Positions 7,522 to 13,699 of a stretch of 13,699 bases of DNA are shown here, in pieces; position 1 is the first letter of the stretch; the number at the start of each line of letters is the position of its first letter. The notes beneath the pieces were generated by a model, which searched no databases, had not been told where the DNA came from, and saw nothing but the letters and a program-made list of their open reading frames with translations. This stretch comes from Dissophora ornata (lineage: Eukaryota > Mortierellomycota > Mortierellomycetes > Mortierellales > Mortierellaceae), in the NCBI GenBank assembly GCA_025201705.1, contig MU617414.1, forward strand, positions 1 to 13,699, written 5' to 3'. Position numbers and translations under genes: made by a program.

Positions 7522-10115
7522 ATGAAGGAAGCTAAAGTCGATCGCTCCGAGCAAAGGTGCGCAATTGATCCCCGTCGTCCTTGTCGAACCCCTATAGCGT
7601 TGCCGTGTCCCTCCACCCTGCTCCTCCTCTTCCTCTTCCTCTTCCTCCTGCTCTGCTCTTGCTCCGTGTTGTTAACCTCCTCGGTCGATTGCCCTTCCTC
7701 CCTCCCGCTTTTAGGCTCCGGGAACTTGGTTACAAGCAAGAGCTGAAGCGTGAGCTGACCTCGTTCACCAACTTTTCGGTCTCGTTCTCAGTGGTGTCGA
7801 TCCTCACAGGACTGACGTCGCTCTACGGCACGGCCCTGAACTCTGGTGGACCAGCTGTGATCATCTGGGGTTGGGTAATGAATATCATTGTGCTCCAGAA
7901 CTGTTTCCTGTTCTCGTATCGAGGTTGAACCAGGGGGTCCTTATATGTTAACACCACCAGCCATGAATACTACTACTACTAGGTCTTTGTGTCGGCCATG
8001 TCGATGTGTGTCGCAGCCGCAATGGCGGAGATCTGCTCGTCCTATCCTACCAGTAAGTGCGCCTTGCGATAGTCTCCTGCAGCACTCTCGATAACACACC
8101 CGTGAGGATCGAACTATAAAACAGGGCAACAAGAAACAATCCGGGCAGCGAATGGTCACTTGGGACTGGAGACCGCCAACCTTATTGCGGTTTTAGTTTA
8201 TTTCGATTGGGTTCTGGATCTCATTGGACTGGACTGGGAATAATCGATAACAACAAATGGCGACAAGTGCCGCCACACCCACACATGTGTTTATATGGCT
8301 TTAACATGCTAAACCATGCACCTCTATTTGTCACCCTATCCCACAGGTGGTGGACTCTACTACTGGAGCAGCAAGTAAGCCCTTCGCCGTCGATGCATGT
8401 GTTCTACTCGCTCCTTTCATCTCTCGGACAGCATACTGACCATGCCCTTCTCAATCCCACAGACTTGGTGGAAAACATGGCCCATTCTACGCATGGGTCA
8501 CTGGCTGGTGGAACCTGCTTGGCCAGTTTGGATGCACCGCCGGTATTGATTTCGGGCTCGCTCTCCTGCTCTGTTCCGTCATATCCCTCGAGACCGGCTG
8601 GGTCTATGAGCGCTGGCAGGTCGTCCTTATCTACTTTGTGATCCTGATCATCCACGGCCTCATCAACACCTTCCTGGTCAAACTGATCGCCATCATGAAC
8701 ACCATCTCTGTCTGGGTCCACATCGGAGGCGTCATCATCATCCTCGTCACGCTCCTTGTCAAGACTGAGCACAAGGCTTCGGCCTCGTTTGTCTTTACAG
8801 GGTTTGTCAACAACACTGGCTGGAGCAGCAGCGTCTACGTATGTATCCAGAACCTTCCCATTGACTGCTGTTGCTGCTGAACAGCGCGCTGGAGCTGACC
8901 CTCTTTTTTTTTTGTAACCTCCAGGTCGTCCTCCTGGGTCTCCTTCAGTCGCAGTTCACTATGACTGGGTACGTTGCACATACACAATCTTTCTTCCTGC
9001 TGAGAATCGTGTGCTCCACTGCTTTTTGCTAACCAAGTCTGATCTTGTTATCTCGCTTCAAATAGATGTAAGTCGCGTTTCCAACCCGCGAGACAACAAG
9101 CGTACGTCAAGGGACAAACAAGGCCGCCCGTACTGATGGCATTCTCCTCTCCCTTTCAATAGATGATGCATCTGCACACATGACAGAAGAGACCAAGAAC
9201 GCCGATGTTGCCGGCCCCGTTGGAATCCTGATGGCCGTTGGTGTCTCGTTCGTGGCCGGCCTCGGCTATCTTCTCGCCCTGACTTTTGGAATCCAGGATC
9301 TCGACACTGTCCTCAACACCCCAACGGGCAACCCAATCGCCCAGATCTTCTTGGACTCTGTCGGCGAAACTGGCGCATTGCTCTTGCTCATCATCTTGCT
9401 CCTGGCCCAGTTCTTCTGCGGCAACGCCTCCGTCACGGCCAACTCGCGCATGATCTATGCCTTCTCGCGTGATGGCGCCATGCCCGGATCCAAGTACTTG
9501 CACAGGATCCACCCTACGCTCAACAGCCCTGTCTGGGCAATCTGGCTCTCGTGCTTTGTCTCTGCTCTGCTTGGACTGCTCTACCTGGCTAACGCAGTCG
9601 CTTTCTCGGCCATCACCAGTATTGCCACCATCGGTCTTTACATCTCCTATGGTGAGTTCATCGTATCTCTACCAAGCTCCAGGCCTCGTTTTATATTTGC
9701 GTAATCTTACCTCTACTCTTTGTTATCGATAGGTTTGCCAACGTTCTGCCGCCTTGTTTATGCCCGCGATACGTTCGAGCCAGGCCCAATCTCATTGGGA
9801 CGCTTCAGTTTCCCCATCGGCGTCATTGCCTGCGTCTGGATCGTTCTTATTACGATTCTCTTCATCCTCCCTGGCACTGCGCCGGTGACGGCCGCCAACA
9901 TGAACTACACGATTGTGATCGTGGCGGCGTCGGCGTTCTACATCTTTGGCAACTGGTACTTCAACGCCCGCCATTGGTTCAAAGGGCCGGTGTCGAACAT
10001 CGACATTGAGGATAACGAGAACGACTTTGTGGCGGGATCGCTGAACAAGCAGGAGGAGATGCTGCAGGCAGACAAGACGGAGTACATCGAGGAAGAGAAG
10101 GGGGAGGTGCTGTAG
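7522..10115 (+). CDS. APC-superfamily amino acid/choline-type permease, 9 exons including a 2-nt exon, 528 aa
   Basis: Exons: 7522-7556, 7715-7874, 7983-8052, 8347-8374, 8463-8838, 8925-8968, 9066-9067, 9163-9651, 9733-10115; total 1587 nt in frame. This is a polytopic plasma-membrane-type carrier with about 12 hydrophobic segments and cytosolic ends. Family marks: LRELGYKQELKREL (13-26) before TM1, the TM1 stretch VVSILTGLTSLYGTALNSGGP (38-58), EICSSYPTSGGLYYW (about 80-94), KHGPFYAWVTGWWNLLGQ, GYDASAHMTEETKNA (238 on), and ANSRMIYAFSRDGAMPGS. These fit the amino acid/choline transporter branch (GABA permease-like, TC 2.A.3.4), so it probably imports an amino acid, GABA or a choline-like amine by proton symport. 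The substrate cannot be read from sequence. The C-tail is acidic with lysines that could serve endocytic ubiquitination. Several exons are tiny (35, 28 and 2 nt). Without the 2-nt exon the frame breaks at residue 239. Confidence 0.94.
8969..9162 (+). other. Intron 6, 2-nt micro-exon (9066-9067) and intron 7 of the permease
   Basis: Exon 6 ends ATGACTGG before GTACGT. Intron 6 (8969-9065) has branch site TGCTAAC at 9027-9033 and acceptor CAAATAG. The two bases AT follow, then a perfect donor GTAAGT. Intron 7 (9068-9162) has CTGAT near 9133 and acceptor TTTCAATAG. Joined, the codons read ACT GGA TAT GAT GCA: T-G-Y-D-A. The AT supplies the third base of Gly238 and the first base of Tyr239. Direct joining of exon 6 to 9163 gives GGA TGA, a stop. 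Confidence 0.82.
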
Positions 10116-10392
10116 GTGCGCCATGTCGAAGAGGGTGCGATACTATTCACTACTATAGAATAGGATCATGCACATGTAATAAAAGCCTATTAATATTAGT
10201 GCGCGTCATCTTGTTTTTTTCAACCAACTATTCAGTTGATGACTGCTCTGTTGATGAAATGCCTCCCTCGCGTTCTCTCTCCTCCCTTCGCCTGCAGCTA
10301 CACCTCTCGTATACCCTCTCTGCCCTGTGCCGCCTCTCTGCCCCATCTGTACATACCCCGCTCTTGCCATTCCATCAAGCATACACATCCTC
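10116..10392 (+). promoter_or_regulatory. Tandem spacer: permease 3' end and SIN1 promoter
   Basis: 277 bp lie between the permease stop and the SIN1 start. The first 80 bp look like 3' UTR with the poly(A) signal. From about 10260 to 10350 the sequence is C/T-rich, similar to the leader of the permease, and probably carries the SIN1 transcription start. No TATA box is evident. SIN1's promoter must be short or overlap the permease 3' end. Confidence 0.5.
10178..10183 (+). terminator. Likely permease poly(A) signal AATAAA
   Basis: AATAAA lies 63 nt after the permease stop within TGTAATAAAAG, followed by A/T-rich TATTAATATTAG. It falls in the 277-bp tandem spacer before SIN1, at a suitable distance for a compact 3' UTR. 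Confidence 0.5.
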
Positions 10393-13202
10393 ATGTCCCT
10401 GCTCAGCGACCCTGCTTACATCGTGCACAATCTGCGTCTGAGCAACCTCCGGCTTGACGACCGCACCTCCGACAAGGTCATTACATTCCCCCCTCAGCAT
10501 CTCTCCCATGAATACATCAAGGCTGCTGGCCCTGTCTTCCCCGAGATGCAGTTCTGCTACTCGCCCAATGTCAGTCACGGCTACATGCTCGGCAGCCGCT
10601 CCCTGCTCCTGGGTTCCAGCGATGCTGCCCTCAACTCAATCGATAGCACTACAACCGGAAACCAGCCCACGAAATCTGGCATCAGGACTAGGGTCAAATA
10701 TGATCAGCAGAAGATGGTAGCCGCCCAGGCTGCTGCTGCTGCTACTGCTGCAGGCTTTGGAAGAGGAGCCATTGAAGGCGGCGCATCCAATGTGTTTCCT
10801 ACCCAGCCTGCGCCTGTACCGCCCATGCGAGTTCCTATCCCGATGGCCGCTGCCAGCATGGAGAGTGACGACGGCATTGATATTGACGACGACGAGCCTG
10901 TGTAAGTCGTTTGTGCCCTGCGGGACAAAGACGGAGGCTGCATGAACTATGGACCAGTGTGGCGGTTATGATCGTTGCTAACGTTTTGCTCTGAACATCC
11001 TTTTTTTTTCGAATCGAACAGGAAATCGCCACCAAGAACGTTTCCCAAGAAGGCAATACCAGCACATGTTGGAGGGAACTTTGCGCCTGGGATATTCATC
11101 ACCACGCCTTCCAGGCCGGGATCAGCCACCATTCCTGAGGATGCTCATGCCCATCAGCAGCCGACAGTGGACGAGGATGCTACGATTGATTCTGGACCCA
11201 CCGACGACAATACTCCTCGGGAGTTCGAGCCGTTAGACCGCGAGATGGACATTGGAGACATCACTATCGACTCTATGAACTCGCCCATTGACCTATCTCC
11301 ACCGGATTCGGCAATTGCGGCGCGCATGGAAAGGTTCCCGATGTTGGCCACCGGTGGCCTCATGTCACCCCTGCCTATACGTCCAAACACACCCCCACCA
11401 CAGAAAGCAGCGATGCCCAACACGGCCGGCATTCTGTCGGAACCAGTACAGTTGAAACCTTCGCCAGTGTCACTACTCACCTCACTCCTTACTCAGCAAA
11501 AGTCAAAAGAGGATAATCCTTTTGCAGGGGAATTCCTCCGCGTAGCAGGCATGGGAGAGCCGAATGCTGTACAGCTAAAGATCTATTTGCCCAGCAGCGA
11601 AAAGCCAAAAGACCCAATGCAGGTCGTTGTGAAGCGTGAGGCATCTGTAGAGGATGTTATTGGATATATCCTTCATCAGTACTTTCATGAGGGTCGGACA
11701 CCACAGCTTAGCGATGAACTTTCGACTGTCGTACAATGGAACCTGCGCATCGTCGAGGATGATGGAGAGATTGATGATGACCTGCCTGGTAAGATGCGTT
11801 CAGTAATATGAGCGGCCAATGCCATGGTACAATGGTTTTTGCAAGAGAAGTGGCGGCTAACGCGTGAACTGCTTTTTTTTTTCCTGCTACCCCAGCGGTG
11901 GATAGAGCGTTAAAGATCGGGCGATTCTCCACGAACCAGCGATTCGCCATGAACCAGTTTGCTCTCTGCGAGGCCACTCCAGCGCAGGCGAAAATCAACG
12001 AAATCCTGTATGCAAAGTCGGGAAGGACAGTTGTGCGGCCAAAGAGACAGAAACCACCCACTTTGTCCCCTGGTCTTGCTCCATCTGATCCTCCAAACAC
12101 CGACTTTGGTCTTCAAGGAGATGTCATGACGGGCCAATTGTCCGATAGGGCTTTGACAGAACTTATCACCGCGAATGGGGGTCTATCTAGTGGAGCTACA
12201 TCGGCTACTAGTATGGGTGCCAGTGGCGCTAGCGCCGTCGCGCCTCCCAGAGCGGACCCGCTGATATCAAGCACACAGCACTATGTCAGAGTTCGTTTGC
12301 ACACCAACCATGAGGTCAAGCACACGACGACAGTAGAGATTCTCCCAAAGATGTTGGTTTCGGAAGTGATTAACACCATCTGTCATAAGCGCAGGATGGA
12401 TCCGTCACAGTGGCTGCTAGTCGTAGCAGATAGACATGATGTACTACCCTTGGACGGTGCCGCAGAGGACATCCCCAACACAACGGAGCTTTCTCTCATT
12501 CCCAAGGAAAAAGGTAAGGCATTATTGTAGCAATTGCTACCGCGGCACCTAATCTCTATTTCTGGTTTGTTTTTTTTTTTTTCTCACGGCATCCTTTCTT
12601 ACGTCTTTCTGAATGTACACCTCCCCATCTACAACCTTTCAAGAATCCGATTTTGTTGCCAAACGCTCCAAACTCGGACGTCTTGGGTTGGCAGAAATCC
12701 CGGGGTCAAGTGTATCTTATCTGACCTCTCCAGAGGTCTTCCGCGAGTACACACTATATCGCAAGCGCCGTGGAGGCTATGTGGGTCATCATGAGCAGGT
12801 GCTAGCGGTTGATGGAGATTACATCCGGATCATGCCGACCAAGACGCTTATTTTTGACTCTGGCAAGACTGCTTCGTATCTGAAAAATATGATCCACGAG
12901 TGTCGGCAGAGCAGGAAAGCTCCTAGCCACTTCAAGTTGGTGGTGATTCGAGATCGCGAAAAGAAGACATATGAATTCGAGGCTTCAAGTTCAGAAGAAG
13001 CGGGTAAGTTCCTTTTTGCAGAGTCTTTTTGTTACTGTCTCATTGTCTGTCCCTCTGGCAATCGGAGGTGTGTGTGTGTGTGTTTTGGACTATTGGATCA
13101 TCCATCGATACGCTGGGACTGATATGTGTTTGCATTTTTACCCTGTTTTTGTTTTTTCTAGCGGAAATTTGCGACCGTATTATGCAACTCAAAAATAGTT
13201 GA
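10393..13202 (+). CDS. SIN1: TORC2 subunit SIN1/AVO1, 5 exons, 764 aa
   Basis: Exons: 10393-10901, 11022-11788, 11896-12513, 12644-13003, 13162-13202; total 2295 nt in frame. The SIN1/AVO1 architecture is visible. The conserved N-terminus MSLLSDPAYIVHNLRLSNLRLDD fixes the start over an upstream in-frame ATG at 10327. A low-complexity acidic and Pro/Ala linker follows. The CRIM domain spans about 320-450 (LLTSLLTQQKSKEDNPFAGEF, an EDDGEIDDDLPAVDRALKIGRF acidic loop then helix, FALCEA), which in this family recruits AGC-kinase substrates such as Akt/Ypk/Gad8. A Ras-binding-like ubiquitin fold spans about 553-631 (HYVRVRLHTNHEV to ELSLIPKEK). A C-terminal PH domain spans about 660-764 (FREYTLYRKR to AEICDRIMQLKNS) for phosphoinositide membrane binding. 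The product should act at the plasma membrane in TORC2, controlling growth, actin and lipid homeostasis. Length is between S. pombe Sin1 and yeast Avo1. The last exon is only 41 nt. Confidence 0.95.
13068..13082 (+). repeat. GT dinucleotide repeat in SIN1 intron 4
   Basis: Seven GT units lie inside the last SIN1 intron (13004-13161), about 65 nt after the donor. It creates several decoy GT dinucleotides but none with a good donor context. Confidence 0.8.
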
Positions 13203-13699
13203 GTAAGGTAACAGGTCAAAAAGTGCCCGGTCCTCCTTTTTTTTTTTTTTTATCTTATTTTTTTTTTTACACATCAATTTTGTCCTGCATTCTTGGTTTG
13301 TTTTTTTTTTTTTTTTCTTTTTTTCTTTTTTTTTCAGTGCGGCAAACGCGCGTTGTTTGTTGTCGTTGTCATTGTTTGGTAGTTTTTTTTTGCAAGCAAA
13401 TCACGATAAAGAAAAAACAGTGTGGCCCATGCTCAAGGTGCCGAAATGAAAAAAAACCAGAACAACAAAAAACAGAGGAGTTGCAATCTCTTCGTAACGA
13501 TCGGTTATAAAGCAAACAATAACAGTTACGGCCCTCAGATCCTTGTTTTTTTTTCCCCCTCGCTGCGACAAAAGCATGAGAGAATAGAAATGACGATGCA
13601 GCCAGCTGTTTGTATATCGCCTCCTCCTCCTCCTCCTCCTCCTCCTCCTCCTCCTCCTCCTCCTCCCAGTCCAGACTAGGCTTGCCCCCCTCAGTCCCT
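13203..13699 (+). other. SIN1 3' flank with T-runs, no gene seen
   Basis: Downstream of the SIN1 stop there are repeated T-rich runs (about 13237-13251, 13259-13268, 13300-13334) and then mixed sequence without a coding signal. No strict AATAAA is present; GATAAAGAAA near 13404 is a weak candidate. The right end carries a CCT microsatellite. Open frames here read poly-Phe and poly-Pro and have no family resemblance. Confidence 0.6.
13620..13667 (+). repeat. CCT trinucleotide microsatellite
   Basis: About 16 perfect CCT/CTC units (GGA on the minus strand) lie close to the right window edge. It falls outside the reconstructed genes and is probably intergenic or in the flank of a neighbouring gene beyond the window. 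Confidence 0.95.

Noticed and set aside
7150..7746. 198-codon open frame upstream of and overlapping the permease start
   Set aside because: It runs through the CT-rich leader and intron 1 in a frame different from the permease and has low-complexity Ser/Pro/Leu content.
8404..8772. Acidic minus-strand frame (Asp-rich) opposite the permease
   Set aside because: It mirrors hydrophobic membrane-segment codons (ATC/GTC read as GAT/GAC in antisense), a common artefact; there is no independent signal.
8970..9162. A single intron with an AC-AG pair (exon ending GGGT) instead of the 2-nt exon
   Set aside because: It would also restore Gly-Tyr-Asp, but needs a donor starting AC, without U12-type features. 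The micro-exon model uses two standard GT-AG introns with good signals. It is kept as the main alternative for testing.
13422..13679. Open frame ending in poly-Pro at the right edge
   Set aside because: It is generated by the CCT microsatellite; the upstream part is A-rich non-coding sequence.

Overview
The window is an intron-dense fungal nuclear locus. The best guess is an early-diverging lineage (Mucoromycota/Mortierellomycota, Mortierella-like). The reasons are introns of about 73-294 nt with CTAAC-type branch sites, roughly seven to eight introns per gene, an API5 orthologue (not one I associate with budding yeast), a full-length SIN1/AVO1, and pyrimidine-rich 5' flanks. The exact taxon is inference. 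I see no mobile element, CRISPR array or convincing RNA gene.

Layout. Four complete protein-coding genes could be reconstructed exon by exon, and every splice phase closes. (1) 91-3262, minus strand, 13 exons, 615 aa: an API5 (apoptosis inhibitor 5/AAC-11) family HEAT/ARM-repeat nuclear protein with a polyglutamine insertion before its nuclear localisation signal. (2) 3622-5768, plus strand, 8 exons, 397 aa: RAD23, the UBL-UBA-XPC-binding-UBA proteasome shuttle and nucleotide-excision-repair factor. It is head-to-head with API5 across a 359-bp shared promoter. (3) 7522-10115, plus strand, 9 exons, 528 aa: an APC-superfamily permease of the amino acid/choline transporter type, preceded by about 1.75 kb without a gene. 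(4) 10393-13202, plus strand, 5 exons, 764 aa: the TORC2 subunit SIN1/AVO1 with N-terminal, CRIM, RBD and PH regions, starting 277 bp after the permease stop.

The most interesting result concerns gene structure. The permease can only be read through its conserved GYDASAHMTEET motif if a two-nucleotide exon (AT, 9066-9067) lies between two ordinary introns of 97 and 95 nt. Skipping it creates an immediate TGA. In addition, three of the 31 reconstructed introns use a GC donor (two in API5, one in RAD23), and the RAD23 one is flanked by a GGCAAG direct repeat at both splice sites.

The genes do not form an obvious pathway cluster. Loosely, RAD23 and API5 concern protein turnover, DNA damage and survival, the permease concerns nutrient import, and SIN1 concerns TORC2 growth signalling. 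Any co-regulation is conjecture. Low-complexity DNA includes a CAG/CAA tract in API5, a 46-T run just after RAD23, several T-runs after SIN1 and a CCT microsatellite at the right edge.
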